From positions 168,462-232,461 of the forward strand of contig NZ_FOZW01000012.1 of the NCBI RefSeq assembly GCF_900116195.1: a stretch of 64,000 nt of DNA, in the 5' to 3' direction. Origin of the DNA: Alloyangia pacifica. GTDB taxonomy: Bacteria; Pseudomonadota; Alphaproteobacteria; Rhodobacterales; Rhodobacteraceae. Positions 36,128 to 45,017 of this stretch are shown here, piece by piece. How positions within the stretch are numbered: the stretch's first letter is position 1; each line of letters begins with the position of its first letter. The translations under genes and the position numbers were made by a program. Under the pieces are notes generated by a model. That model saw nothing but the letters and a program-made list of their open reading frames with translations, had not been told where the DNA came from and made no database searches.

Positions 36128-36325
36128 GGCTGGCAGGTCTCCCGGCTCACGGAATTCAGGGCTGCAGATCCAGTCTGTGGCCCGACGGACGCTCTGCCTT
36201 CCCAGCCTGTCGGCCAGTGGCTTTCCGAGCGCCCTTTTCCGTTCACGGTCGCGGGGGCGGCTGTGCCTGACCGCGATCTCTCGCGGCTGCACATTCCCTT
36301 TTCACCCGTTTACACGGGCACCAGC
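36128..36325 (-). promoter_or_regulatory. Cobalamin riboswitch upstream of DUF1636-cobW-cobN operon
   Basis: On the minus strand: GGTGCCCGTG, ACGGGTGAAAAGGGAATGTG, GCCGCCCCCGCGACCGTGA, then the B12 box GCCACTGG (complement at 36214-36221), CTGGGAAGGC and the closing GAGCCGGGAGACCTGCC. These blocks and their order define a cobalamin riboswitch. About 100 bases separate it from the DUF1636 start. Within them ACCGG/CCGGT arms near 36090-36113 may form the expression-platform hairpin. Its 5' end lies about 50 bp from the divergent cobO start. Confidence 0.95.
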
Positions 36326-36378
36326 GTGATGCCAGATCGCCCGGAAATTCGCCCCCTGTCAATACCGGAGAGAGCAGC

Positions 36379-36990
36379 ATGAGCGACGAGGCAAACACCC
36401 GCCACGCCGAAAAGATGAAGAAAATCAAGGCGGCGCGCGACAGGATGATGAAGGAAAAGACCGAAGAGAAGGGTCTCATCATCGTCCACACTGGTCCCGG
36501 GAAGGGCAAGTCCTCCTCGGGTTTCGGGATGATCCTGCGCTGCATCGCCCATGGCATGCCCTGCGCCGTGGTGCAGTTCATCAAGGGCAACTGGGTCACC
36601 GGCGAGGCCAGGATGATCCGCGAGAAATTTGCAGGGGAGTGCCGATTCTTCGTCTCGGGCGAGGGCTTCACCTGGGAGACGCAGGACCGCGAGCGCGACA
36701 TAGCGGCGGCGCAGCGCGGATGGCAGATCGCGCAGGAGCAGATTCTCGATCCCGAAATTCGCTTCGTGCTGCTCGACGAGATCAACATCGCGCTGCGCTA
36801 CGGCTACCTGGAGATCGACGAGGTGGTGGGTTTCCTGCTGGAGCGGAAGCCCACGATGACCCATGTCTGCCTGACCGGGCGCAACGCGCAGCCGGAACTG
36901 ATCGAGGCGGCCGATCTGGTGACCGAGATGACGCTGGTCAAGCACCCGTTTCGCGACGGGATCAAGGCGCAGCAGGGGGTGGAGTTCTGA
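36379..36990 (+). CDS. cobO: Corrinoid adenosyltransferase CobO
   Basis: A 203 aa BtuR/CobA-type ATP:corrinoid adenosyltransferase. The P-loop is GPGKGKSS (39-46), with VVQFIKGNW and VLLDEINIALRYGY (Walker B-like) downstream. A lysine-rich N-terminal helix (residues 10-30) is typical. It attaches the 5'-deoxyadenosyl group to Co(I) corrinoid. It is divergent from the DUF1636 operon, and no riboswitch is seen on its own strand, so its control may differ. It ends 4 bp from the convergent decarboxylase gene. Confidence 0.94.
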   Translation: MSDEANTRHAEKMKKIKAARDRMMKEKTEEKGLIIVHTGPGKGKSSSGFGMILRCIAHGMPCAVVQFIKGNWVTGEARMIREKFAGECRFFVSGEGFTWETQDRERDIAAAQRGWQIAQEQILDPEIRFVLLDEINIALRYGYLEIDEVVGFLLERKPTMTHVCLTGRNAQPELIEAADLVTEMTLVKHPFRDGIKAQQGVEF

Positions 36991-36994
36991 GCTC

Positions 36995-38011
36995 TCAGAG
37001 CATGGCGAAGGCGGTTTCGAGTTGCTCCCAGCGGTCCGAGGGCGGCAGGCCAAGGCGGATCCAGCTGCCCGAATAGGGGAAGATCCGGCTCCAGATGTGC
37101 CGATGGGAGAGGCGTTCCTGCGCTGCCTGCGCATCGGTGCAGGCATATGTCCGGAACAGCGGCGAGCCGCCCACGAGGTGCCAGCCCGCGGCCAGCGCCA
37201 ACGCGTCGAGCCTTGCGGCGTCTTCGGTCAGCCGGGCTATGGTCTTTGCCTGCCACCGGCTGTCGGCCAGCGCCTGCGAGCCGATCTCTATTGCCGGACC
37301 CGACACCGGCCAGGGTCCGGCCAGCTCGGCCAGTCGCGCGCCGAGGGCCCCATGCGCCAGTGCGAACCCCAGACGCAGCCCGGCGAGGCCATAGAACTTG
37401 CCGAAGGAGCGCAGCACCACGACGTTCGGCAGGCCCGCGTCGAGGTCGGGCGCGATGGAGAGATCGGGCTCGGGGTCGGCAAAGCTCTCATCGACCACCA
37501 GCAACCCCACCTGCGCGGCCAGCGCGGAGAGCGCCTCGGGCGAGCTGCGCTGCCCGTCGGGGTTGTTGGGATTTACGACCACTGCGAGGTCCGCACCGTG
37601 CAGCGCGTCGAGGTCGCCCGCCTCGTGAACCTCCCAGCCGGCCGCATGCAGTGCGGCGGCGTGTTCGTTATAGGTCGGCCCCAGAACCGCCGCCCTTCCG
37701 GGCGCGCGCAGCGATGGGGCCATCTGGATCGCTCCCTGCGCGCCGTTGACCGGCACGATGCGTGCGGGCGTCCGATAGGCCGCGCGGGCGGCGCCGATCA
37801 GCCGGTCCATGTCGGGGCGGCGCGGCAGCACGGCCCAGGCCTCGGCCGGGATCTGGGGCACCGGGTAGGGATCGGGGTTGATGCCGGTCGACAAATCAAG
37901 CCAGTCGGCACGGCTGCCCCCGAAGCGCGCCATCGCGGCATCGAGGTTGCCTCCGTGATCTCTCGCGGGCGGGGCGGGCGGTATCCGGGGCGGGCTGTCC
38001 ATGCGGCTCAC
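36995..38011 (-). CDS. cobD: Threonine-phosphate decarboxylase (CobD of Salmonella, CobC of Pseudomonas denitrificans)
   Basis: A 338 aa PLP enzyme of the class I/II aminotransferase fold. It begins HGGNLDAAMARFGG, then LDLSTGINPDPYPVP. NPNNPDG and LLVVDESFADP contact the cofactor, and VVLRSFGKFYGLAGLRLGF carries the Schiff-base lysine. It makes (R)-1-amino-2-propanol phosphate from threonine phosphate for the nucleotide loop. It is coupled to cbiB (4 bp overlap) and to the threonine-kinase-like gene upstream, which would supply its substrate. Confidence 0.92.
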   Translation of the reverse strand: MSRMDSPPRIPPAPPARDHGGNLDAAMARFGGSRADWLDLSTGINPDPYPVPQIPAEAWAVLPRRPDMDRLIGAARAAYRTPARIVPVNGAQGAIQMAPSLRAPGRAAVLGPTYNEHAAALHAAGWEVHEAGDLDALHGADLAVVVNPNNPDGQRSSPEALSALAAQVGLLVVDESFADPEPDLSIAPDLDAGLPNVVVLRSFGKFYGLAGLRLGFALAHGALGARLAELAGPWPVSGPAIEIGSQALADSRWQAKTIARLTEDAARLDALALAAGWHLVGGSPLFRTYACTDAQAAQERLSHRHIWSRIFPYSGSWIRLGLPPSDRWEQLETAFAML

Positions 38012-38949
38012 CCGAACAGGATCAGCGCGGCGAGCGCAAGGGCGCAGAGCGCCATGCTGCGGCGGTAGAGCCGCAGCGCGCGGATCAGATCGGTCGGCGC
38101 AGGGTCGGGCGCGCCCGCGTTGAGCCAGGGCTCCTCGGCCACCCGGTCGCCGTAGGCCCGCGGCCCCGAGAGCCGGACATTCAGCGCCGCCGCCATGGCG
38201 CCCTCGGGCCAGCCAGCATTGGGTGAGCGGTGCTTCGGGGCATCGCGCCGCATCACCCGCAGCGCCTCGGGCAGACGGCGGCCGCCGGCCAGCGCGAAGA
38301 GCAGCCCGGTGATCCGCGCCGGGAGCCAGTTCACCACGTCATCGAGCCGGGCCGCGCATTTACCAAAGGCCTCGTAGCGGTCGTTGCGGTGGCCGATCAT
38401 CGAGTCGAGCGTGTTCACCGCTTTGTAGGCGGCGATCCCGGGCAGCCCGGCGACGATACCCCAGAAGAGCGGCGCGATGATCCCGTCGGAACTGTTCTCG
38501 GCGAGGCTCTCGGTGGCGGCGCGCGCAACGCCGGCCGCGTCGAGCCGCGCGGGATCGCGCCCGACGATCATCGACACGGCATGGCGGGCGGCGTCGAGGT
38601 CGCCTTGCGCCAGCGGCGTGGCAACGGCGGCGACATGGTCGTGCATCGAGCGCATGGCGATCAGCGGCCAGGCCAGCGCTGCTCCGATCAGGCTGCCCGC
38701 GAGCCCGGCGGGCAGCAGCATCTGCAGGGCGAGGGCGGGCAGGGCGGCGAGGCCGACGATCGCCGTGGTGGTCAGGGTGCCGAGCCACAGGCGTCGGCGC
38801 CGGCTGCCGCGGTTGAACCGCGTCTCGAGCGCAGCGATCGCGCGGCCTAGCCATGTCACGGGGTGGCCGATCCGCGCGTAGAGCGTCGCGGGCCAGCCAA
38901 AGACCAGGTCGAGCGCCATCCCGCCGAGCATCATCAGCGCGAAGCTCAT
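38008..38949 (-). CDS. cbiB: Adenosylcobinamide-phosphate synthase CbiB (CobD of alphaproteobacterial nomenclature)
   Basis: 313 aa from ATG 38949. A multi-pass membrane protein with DLVFGWPATLYARIGHPVTWLGR at the start, VGRDPARLDAAGVARAATESLAEN and GHRNDRYEAFGKCAARLDDVVNWLPAR, all CbiB hallmarks. It condenses adenosylcobyric acid with aminopropanol phosphate at the membrane. It overlaps both neighbours by 4 bp. Confidence 0.93.
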   Translation of the reverse strand: MSFALMMLGGMALDLVFGWPATLYARIGHPVTWLGRAIAALETRFNRGSRRRRLWLGTLTTTAIVGLAALPALALQMLLPAGLAGSLIGAALAWPLIAMRSMHDHVAAVATPLAQGDLDAARHAVSMIVGRDPARLDAAGVARAATESLAENSSDGIIAPLFWGIVAGLPGIAAYKAVNTLDSMIGHRNDRYEAFGKCAARLDDVVNWLPARITGLLFALAGGRRLPEALRVMRRDAPKHRSPNAGWPEGAMAAALNVRLSGPRAYGDRVAEEPWLNAGAPDPAPTDLIRALRLYRRSMALCALALAALILFG

Positions 38950-39731
38950 GCCGCGCCCGTCCCGAAGCTGAGCACGCCGGTGAGCCCGGCCTCGATCAGG
39001 GCTGCCTTGCCGTGTTTGGGCGTCTCGCCGGGGGCAAAGACCAAGCCGCGCGCGGATCCGGTATGGGCGCGCAGCCAGCCGAGTGCGCCGAGGTCGCGCG
39101 CAAGCTCCGGTGTGGGGTCGGGCATCGGGCCGCGCCGGTCGCTGCAGCGCTGCGCCGAGGTGCTGGCGATTGTGGCGCAGCGCTGAAGGTTCTCCAGAAC
39201 GACCGCCTCGGCCCATGCGTCGATCAAATCGGTGATGTCGTCGAAATCCTTGTCGCCGGGGGTCGTGCGTTGCGGTGTTCCCCAGAACCCCCCGAGGATG
39301 TGGCAGGCGGGGGGCGGGGGCAGGTGGCGCAGGATACGCCCCTCGCGCGAGGCCCAGAGCAGGGCATCGGGCTGCGGGAACATCAGCGGATCGCTTGCGC
39401 CCTCGGTTGCGATGCAAGCCGCGGCAAGGTCGGCGGCGCTATTGGAGGCCCCCGCGCTCCGGGCCAGCGCGACCAACGTGGCGGTGGAGGCCCCGGCACC
39501 ACCGCCGAGCGGGGCATCCCGCGTCACGCCGGGAAAATGCCCTGCGATCCCGAGCCGGGCGGCGAAGACTGCGAGCTGGTCGCGGGAGAAGGGCAAGTCG
39601 TCCGCGCCGGGGGCGCAGACGCGCAGCGCCGGGCAGCGGACCGTGACCAGCGCAACCGGGCCGTCCGCACCCATGCGCCCCTGCACCCATTCGCCGAAAT
39701 GGCCCTCGACGCTCACCGGGGAGAAACTCAT
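38946..39731 (-). CDS. GHMP-family L-threonine kinase, BluE/PduX-like
   Basis: 261 aa from ATG 39731. GHMP kinase features: an N-terminal SVEGHFGEWVQGRMGADGPV strand and the ATP-binding PLGGGAGASTATLVALARSAG. In Salmonella, PduX makes O-phospho-L-threonine for cobalamin; in Rhodobacter the equivalent gene is bluE. Its position just before cbiB and the threonine-phosphate decarboxylase supports this role strongly. It overlaps cbiB and the phosphatase gene by 4 bp each. Confidence 0.82.
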   Translation of the reverse strand: MSFSPVSVEGHFGEWVQGRMGADGPVALVTVRCPALRVCAPGADDLPFSRDQLAVFAARLGIAGHFPGVTRDAPLGGGAGASTATLVALARSAGASNSAADLAAACIATEGASDPLMFPQPDALLWASREGRILRHLPPPPACHILGGFWGTPQRTTPGDKDFDDITDLIDAWAEAVVLENLQRCATIASTSAQRCSDRRGPMPDPTPELARDLGALGWLRAHTGSARGLVFAPGETPKHGKAALIEAGLTGVLSFGTGAA

Positions 39732-40315
39732 GTCCGGCCCGCCTCGATCACCGAGAAGGGCCCCTCGGCGCCGCAGCGCAGACGGGTCACCGAGAGGGTC
39801 GCGATCTCGAAGGCGAGCCCGGCGTGCAGGGCGGTGGTCACCTGCGACAGCGCGGCGCGGATCACCCCGGCGTGGACCACCAGCACCACCGGCACGCGCT
39901 CTTGCGCCGCCCTTTGCCCATAGCGGAGCAGCGCGGGCCGGACGCGGGCACAGAGGTCCGCGAAACTCTCGCCGCCGGGTGGCGTCCATTGTGCCAACTC
40001 GGGACTGTCCAGCGGGCCGAGGTCGGGCAGATCGGCGTAGGGCAGCCCGTCGTGGGCGCCGAAGTCCTGCTCCCAGAGCAGGGCGTCGGGCGCGGCGGAG
40101 CGCCCGGGCCAGAGGGCGTCGGCGGTCTGCCGGCAGCGCAGCGCCGGACTGCTCACCAGAAAGCCCGGAGCGGGCAGGGCGGCGCGCAGGGAGGCAATTC
40201 GCGCGGGCTCGATCCGCGCCGGAAAATCGGTGCGGCCACAGAGCCTGCCGGGCTCTGCGATCGGGGCGTGACGGATCAGGATCAGCTCTCCGGAGCCGGG
40301 TGTTTCGTGCTGCAA
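39728..40315 (-). CDS. Histidine phosphatase family protein, probable alpha-ribazole-phosphate phosphatase
   Basis: The phosphoglycerate-mutase-like core starts ELILIRHAPI, the RHA/G phosphohistidine motif. RTDFP, SSPALRCRQTADAL and VLVVHAGVIRAAL are the other catalytic blocks. A TTG at 40315 gives about 195 aa starting just before the domain. ATG 40387 would add 24 residues but would overlap the divergent cobU, so I favour the shorter form. Membership of the coupled nucleotide-loop gene set suggests dephosphorylation of alpha-ribazole phosphate or adenosylcobalamin phosphate (CobC-type). Confidence 0.78.
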   Translation of the reverse strand: MQHETPGSGELILIRHAPIAEPGRLCGRTDFPARIEPARIASLRAALPAPGFLVSSPALRCRQTADALWPGRSAAPDALLWEQDFGAHDGLPYADLPDLGPLDSPELAQWTPPGGESFADLCARVRPALLRYGQRAAQERVPVVLVVHAGVIRAALSQVTTALHAGLAFEIATLSVTRLRCGAEGPFSVIEAGRT

Positions 40316-40367
40316 CGGCCTGCTTGCCTCTTCCCTTTTGGCGACATTGATGCTTTCCCATGCGGAA

Positions 40368-40898
40368 ATGACAAGGTCGATACTCATCACGGGCGGGGCA
40401 CGGTCAGGCAAGTCGACGCTTGCCGAACGCAGGGCGCTCGCCCCCTGTGGTCGGGCGATTTATATCGCCACCGCAGAGATTTACGAGGGCGATGAGGAAA
40501 TGGCCGCGCGCATTTCCGAGCACCGGGCTCGGCGCGGAACCTGCTGGCAGGACCTGCATGCGCCGCGCGATCTCTGCGCCGCGCTGCGCGCCAGCGACGG
40601 CGATCTGCCGCGGCTGGTGGATTGCCTGACGCTCTGGCTGACCAACCTGCTTCTGGCCGAGGCGGACTGGCGCGGCGAGGTGCAGGCACTGGTTGAGGAG
40701 ATCGCGCGGCAGCGCGCCCCCATGATTTTCGTGACCAATGAAGTCGGGGCGGGAATCGTCCCGGAGAACCGGCTCGCCCGCAGCTTCCGCGACGCCGCGG
40801 GCTGGATGAACCAGGCGGTGGCCGAGGCCTCCGACGAGGTCTGGCTGGCGGTGGCGGGCTACCCAGTGAAGGTGAAACCGAATGAGCATTCTTTCTGA
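40368..40898 (+). CDS. cobU: Adenosylcobinamide kinase / adenosylcobinamide-phosphate guanylyltransferase
   Basis: 176 aa. The P-loop GGARSGKST is at 9-17. IYIATAEIYEGDEEMAARISEHRARRG contains the active-site histidine region, and LVDCLTLWLTNLL and VTNEVGAGIVPENRLARSFRD are CobU/CobP blocks. It phosphorylates adenosylcobinamide and transfers GMP from GTP. ATG 40368 fits the family start. It overlaps cobT by 17 bp. Confidence 0.92.
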   Translation: MTRSILITGGARSGKSTLAERRALAPCGRAIYIATAEIYEGDEEMAARISEHRARRGTCWQDLHAPRDLCAALRASDGDLPRLVDCLTLWLTNLLLAEADWRGEVQALVEEIARQRAPMIFVTNEVGAGIVPENRLARSFRDAAGWMNQAVAEASDEVWLAVAGYPVKVKPNEHSF

Positions 40899-41898
40899 CA
40901 TCCCCACGCTCGCGGCGGTCGCGGATCTGGCGCGGTCGCTGCCGGTGGCCGACGCGGCGGCAGCGCAGGCGGCGCGCGCGCGGCAGGCGAGCCTGACCAA
41001 GCCGCCGGGCTCGCTGGGTCGGCTCGAGGAATTGGCGGTCTTCATGGCGGGCTGGCAGAGGCTGGAGCGCCCGCGGATCGACAAGGCGAAGGCACTGGTC
41101 TTCGCCGGCAACCACGGGGTCTGCGCGCAGGGGGTGAATCCCTTCCCGCAGGAGGTGACCGCGCAGATGGTCGCCAATTTCGAGGCCGGGGGCGCGGCAA
41201 TCAACCAGCTCTGCCGCGCATCGGGGGCGGATCTGACGGTGGTGGCGCTCGATCTGGACCGGCCCACGGCGGATATCACCCAAGCGCCGGCGATGAGTGA
41301 GCCGGAGACGCTGGCCGAGATGCGGCGCGGTGCCGAAGCGGTCTCTGCCGAGGCACAGGTGCTGATCCTCGGCGAGATGGGCATCGGCAATTCCACCATC
41401 GCCGCGGCGCTGGCCTGCGCCGGTTTCGGCGGCGATGTTCAGGGGTGGATCGGGCGCGGCACCGGCTCGGACGCGGCCGGACTTGCGCGCAAGGCCGATG
41501 CCGTGCGCCGCGCCTGTGCGCGGCACGCCGGCGTGCAGGGTCTGGGCATCCTCGCGGCGCTCGGCGGACGCGAGCAGGCGGCGATTTGCGGCGCGGTGCT
41601 CGAGGCGCGGTCGCGGCGCATTCCGGTGCTCCTCGACGGCTTCATCTGTACCGCGGCCACCGCGCCGCTCCATGCCGCCGACCCAAAGCTGCTCGACCAT
41701 TGCCTCGTAGGCCACGTCAGCCGCGAGCCCGGTCACGCCCGGCTGCTCGAAGCCATGGGCAAAACCCCGGTGCTGTCCCTCGACATGGCGCTCGGCGAGG
41801 GCTCGGGGGCGGCGCTGGCGCTCGGCGTGCTGCGCGCGGCACTTGAATGCCACAACGGCATGGCGACCTTTGCGCAGGCCGGGGTCGCGGGCGGATGA
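40882..41898 (+). CDS. cobT: Nicotinate-nucleotide-dimethylbenzimidazole phosphoribosyltransferase CobT
   Basis: 338 aa. LTKPPGSLGRLEELA, VFAGNHGVCAQGVNPFPQEVT and EMGIGNSTIAAAL are defining blocks, and the catalytic glutamate is in MALGEGSGAALAL near the C-terminus. It makes alpha-ribazole phosphate from dimethylbenzimidazole and nicotinate mononucleotide. It is coupled to cobU and cobS. Confidence 0.94.
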   Translation: MSILSDIPTLAAVADLARSLPVADAAAAQAARARQASLTKPPGSLGRLEELAVFMAGWQRLERPRIDKAKALVFAGNHGVCAQGVNPFPQEVTAQMVANFEAGGAAINQLCRASGADLTVVALDLDRPTADITQAPAMSEPETLAEMRRGAEAVSAEAQVLILGEMGIGNSTIAAALACAGFGGDVQGWIGRGTGSDAAGLARKADAVRRACARHAGVQGLGILAALGGREQAAICGAVLEARSRRIPVLLDGFICTAATAPLHAADPKLLDHCLVGHVSREPGHARLLEAMGKTPVLSLDMALGEGSGAALALGVLRAALECHNGMATFAQAGVAGG

Positions 41899-42671
41899 CC
41901 GGGCCAAGGGGCCGGCTGCGCGAGCTGCAGGTGGCGGTCATGCTGCTGACCCGCCTGCCCGCGGGGCGGATCCCGGGGCAGGCGCCGTCGCTGAGCGCGG
42001 CCCGCTGGGCCTTTCCGCTGGTCGGCGCGCTGGTCGGGCTGATCGGCTGGGCGGCGTATGCCGGCATGATGGCAGCCGGAGCCGGCCCGCTTCTGGCTGC
42101 GGTGGCTGCGGTTGCCGCCCAGGTTCTGGTGACCGGCGCGTTGCATGTCGACGGCTTGGCGGATTTCGCCGACGGCATGGGCGGCGGCCGCGACCAGGCG
42201 CACTGCCTGGAGATCATGCGCGACAGCCGGATCGGCAGCTACGGAGTCATGGCGCTGCTCCTTGCGGCGGCGTTCTGGATAGCGGCGCTGGCGCAGCTCG
42301 GGCCGCAGCTCGTGTCGTTGGGCGGGGCAGGGTGGTTCGTGCTGGTCGGCATGTTCAGCCGCGCCGCCATGGTGGGCCTGCAGGAACTGCTGCCCCCCGC
42401 GCGTGCGGACGGCATGGGCAGGCTGGCGGCGGGCCGCAGCACGGCCGCGCGCGTCATGCTGCTGTGCCTCGGGCTGCTTGGCGCGGTGCTGGCGGGCACG
42501 ACGGGGCTCCTTCTGGCCCTGCTTTGTGCCACGGTGGCGACGGCGCTGGGGCGCATGGCGCGTCGGCGCCTCGGCGGGGTGACCGGCGATGTCCTCGGCG
42601 CGGTGCAGCTCGTCTCGGAGGCGGCAAGCTGGGTGGCGCTTGCGCTGATGCTCGCGCCGTGGGGGGGCTAG
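41895..42671 (+). CDS. cobS: Adenosylcobinamide-GDP ribazoletransferase CobS
   Basis: 258 aa from ATG 41895, overlapping the cobT stop (ATGA). A membrane protein with FPLVGALVGLIG at the first helix and the catalytic ALHVDGLADFADGMGGG, followed by IMRDSRIGSYGVMAL. It joins the lower nucleotide ligand to adenosylcobinamide-GDP. It is the last cobalamin gene; no terminator is obvious after it. Confidence 0.93.
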   Translation: MTGPRGRLRELQVAVMLLTRLPAGRIPGQAPSLSAARWAFPLVGALVGLIGWAAYAGMMAAGAGPLLAAVAAVAAQVLVTGALHVDGLADFADGMGGGRDQAHCLEIMRDSRIGSYGVMALLLAAAFWIAALAQLGPQLVSLGGAGWFVLVGMFSRAAMVGLQELLPPARADGMGRLAAGRSTAARVMLLCLGLLGAVLAGTTGLLLALLCATVATALGRMARRRLGGVTGDVLGAVQLVSEAASWVALALMLAPWGG

Positions 42672-43131
42672 CGAACGGGCCGCGGGTCTGGTGGCGCGGA
42701 TCGACGAATCCACGTCGGCTGCTGGCCTCCCGAGACATCGCGGCGCGATGCACCGGCTTGCAAAGAGGGCTGCCGGTCTTGAGGGCCACCGCTCGACGTT
42801 GGGCCTTCAGGTCGCAATGGCAGAAGACACCCGGGCGATGCATCGTAGGTGGCAGGACCGGGAAGCCGCACACCACCATCGACGCAGTGGGGGAAGCGGC
42901 AATACTCTCGGGGCCGGACCGGGGCAAGCTGTTGGAAAAGAAACCACACCTCATCGGATAGGCGCGGGGCACGGTTGCCCGGCTCTCAGCGAAGCCTGAA
43001 CTGATAGAACGGGCGACGAAGATGCGCGTTGCGCCGAGGGTCGCGCATGATCAGATTTTCGCCCATGTTCAGGCTTGGATCAACATTGCCAGTGCGAGTG
43101 GCGGGTAATTTTCGGACAAAGTTGGAAAAAC
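42672..43131. other. Gene-free stretch between cobS and tRNA-Arg
   Basis: No frame has protein-like composition plus a ribosome site. A short plus-strand frame ending at the TAA near 43110 (…HDQIFAHVQAWINIASASG) looks faintly protein-like but is preceded by a stop at about 42960, so it may be a decayed remnant. The stretch abuts the 3' end of a tRNA gene, a common integration site. Confidence 0.5.
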
Positions 43132-43208
43132 TGGCGACCCCTGAAGGACTCGAACCCTCAACCTGCTGATTAGAAGTCAGCTGCTCTATCCAGTTGAGCT
43201 AAGGGGCC
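43132..43208 (-). tRNA. tRNA-Arg(TCT)
   Basis: On the minus strand the 77-nt sequence starts GGCCCCTTAGCTCAACTGG, has the anticodon stem-loop GCTGA-CTTCTAA-TCAGC (anticodon TCT, complement at 43172-43174), the T-arm GGTTCGAGTCC and an encoded CCA end. The acceptor arm pairs GGCCCCT with GGGGTCG (one G-U type pair). This is a standard cloverleaf for arginine AGA codons. Confidence 0.96.
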
Positions 43209-43416
43209 GCGCGCGACAGCGATAGCGCATGTGTTCGGTATTGCCCAGAGGGTTGCGGCCCGGGAGCGGTTCGAAATTCCTGACGTTGCGGCCCTGCTGG
43301 CAGGTAGGGGGCTGCGGCGCAAATGCCGCGCTCGGCGTTCCATGTGGTGCGCTACGCTTGCCCAAAGGTCAGGGCTCGGCGAGCCTGATCGCCTGAGGCA
43401 AGGATGCGAGGCCCAC

Positions 43417-44943
43417 ATGTTCCGGTCACTTTGTGCATTTCTCACCTGTTTGCTGCTGGCCAGTTGCGCCAGTCAGGCCCCGGAAGGGCCCCGGCCAACG
43501 AGCGTTGCGCTGACCGCGCCGGGCACGGCGCCGCTGTCGGGCATCACCCGTAAATGGCAGGGCCGGGCCGACGGCACCTCGGGGGTGCATATCGTCGGCA
43601 ATGGCATCGACGCGCTGGCGTTGCGGCTCGCGCTGTCCGACCTCTCGGTGACCAGCATCGATGCCCAGTACTACCTGCTGCACAACGACGACGCGGGCCG
43701 GCTCTTTGCCGACGCGCTGCTGCGCGCGGCGGACCGCGGCGTGCGGGTCCGGCTGCTGCTCGACGACATGGACACCCGCGGCTACGACCAGACCACCCGC
43801 GCGCTCGAGACGCACCCCAACATCGAGGTCCGGCTGTTCAACCCCTTCGCGCGCTCGCGGAGCAAGGCGCTTTCGGCCCTGCTGGAATTCCGCCGCATCA
43901 ACCGGCGCATGCACAACAAGTCGATGACCTTCGACGGGCGGGTGACCGTTGTCGGCGGGCGCAACATCGGTGACGAGTATTTCTCGGCGCGGGAGGATTC
44001 CAATTACGACGACCTGGACCTTCTGGCTGCGGGGCCGGTGGTGGGCGAGGTCGGCGACACATTCGACAGCTACTGGAACAGCCGTTACGCGATTCCGGCA
44101 GCCTTGATCATCGAGCCGGAAGACGGCGGGCCGGATCTTGCCGCGGTGCGCCAGCGGCTGTCCCAGATGCGTGAACAGATCGCCCAGACGCCCTATGGCC
44201 AAGCGCTTGCGGGCCGTGTGGAGACGCTGAAACGCCAGCCTCCGGCGCTGACGGCGGCCCGGGCCCGGCTGCTTTCGGATCCGCCCGAGAAGGCCGCCGG
44301 AGACCTGCCCGCCGGCGAGACCTTCGCCGCCTCGATGCTGCCCTATGTGAACGCGCTCGAAAAAGAATTCCTCGTGGTCTCGGCCTACTTCGTGCCCCGC
44401 GACAGCGGCACGGCGCTGCTGTCCTCGCTCGAGGAGCGCGGGGTGGAGGTGACTGTGCTTACCAATTCGCTCGACGCCACCGACGTTCCCGCGGTCTACG
44501 CGCATTATTCGCATTCGCGCCGCGAGCTGCTCGAGGCCGGGGTGGACCTGTGGGAGCTGCGCGCCGAGAAGGACCGGCCGGACCGCACGCTCTCCGGCCT
44601 GGGCTTGTCGCGCTCGGCGCTTCACGCCAAGGCCTTCGTGCTGGACGAAAAGCTGCTCTTCATCGGTTCGTTCAACTGGGACCCGCGGTCGGTGCGGATC
44701 AACTCGGAGATGGGCATTCTGGTCGAGTCCCCCGAACTCGCGGCCAAGGCCGCCGCGAATTTCAACCGGCTGCTGCCAGAGGCGGCCTTTCACCTTCAGC
44801 TCGACGAGGATGGCCGGATGCAGTGGCTCGAGCACGACGCGGGCAACCGCTGGCGCCTCTATCGCGCCGAACCGATCCTGTCGAAGATGCGCGCCACCAC
44901 CGCCTGGCTGACCGGACTGCTGCCGATCGGCGGCCAGCTCTGA
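43417..44943 (+). CDS. Phospholipase D-family lipoprotein (cardiolipin synthase C-like)
   Basis: 508 aa from ATG 43417. The signal peptide ends in lipobox LASC. Two HKD catalytic motifs are present: MHNKSMTFDG (H, K and D spaced HxKx4D) with VVGGRNIGDEYF, and LHAKAFVLDEKLLFIGSFNWDPRS in the C-terminal half. The two-domain layout and the RNIGDEYF segment resemble YmdC/ClsC proteins, which make cardiolipin from phosphatidylglycerol and phosphatidylethanolamine. Here the protein would be anchored in the envelope. It lies apart from other lipid genes, and the following AI-2E gene is on the same strand 74 bp away. Confidence 0.85.
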   Translation: MFRSLCAFLTCLLLASCASQAPEGPRPTSVALTAPGTAPLSGITRKWQGRADGTSGVHIVGNGIDALALRLALSDLSVTSIDAQYYLLHNDDAGRLFADALLRAADRGVRVRLLLDDMDTRGYDQTTRALETHPNIEVRLFNPFARSRSKALSALLEFRRINRRMHNKSMTFDGRVTVVGGRNIGDEYFSAREDSNYDDLDLLAAGPVVGEVGDTFDSYWNSRYAIPAALIIEPEDGGPDLAAVRQRLSQMREQIAQTPYGQALAGRVETLKRQPPALTAARARLLSDPPEKAAGDLPAGETFAASMLPYVNALEKEFLVVSAYFVPRDSGTALLSSLEERGVEVTVLTNSLDATDVPAVYAHYSHSRRELLEAGVDLWELRAEKDRPDRTLSGLGLSRSALHAKAFVLDEKLLFIGSFNWDPRSVRINSEMGILVESPELAAKAAANFNRLLPEAAFHLQLDEDGRMQWLEHDAGNRWRLYRAEPILSKMRATTAWLTGLLPIGGQL

Positions 44944-45017
44944 GCCCATCGCGTTGACATCCCCGCCCGCATCGGTCCCACTCGGTCCGATGCGGGCCGG
45001 AGGATGAACGACTGCTG

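Noticed and set aside
42668..42999. Overlapping short frames after cobS
   Set aside because: Both strands open over the same bases with Arg/Pro-rich, non-protein-like content.
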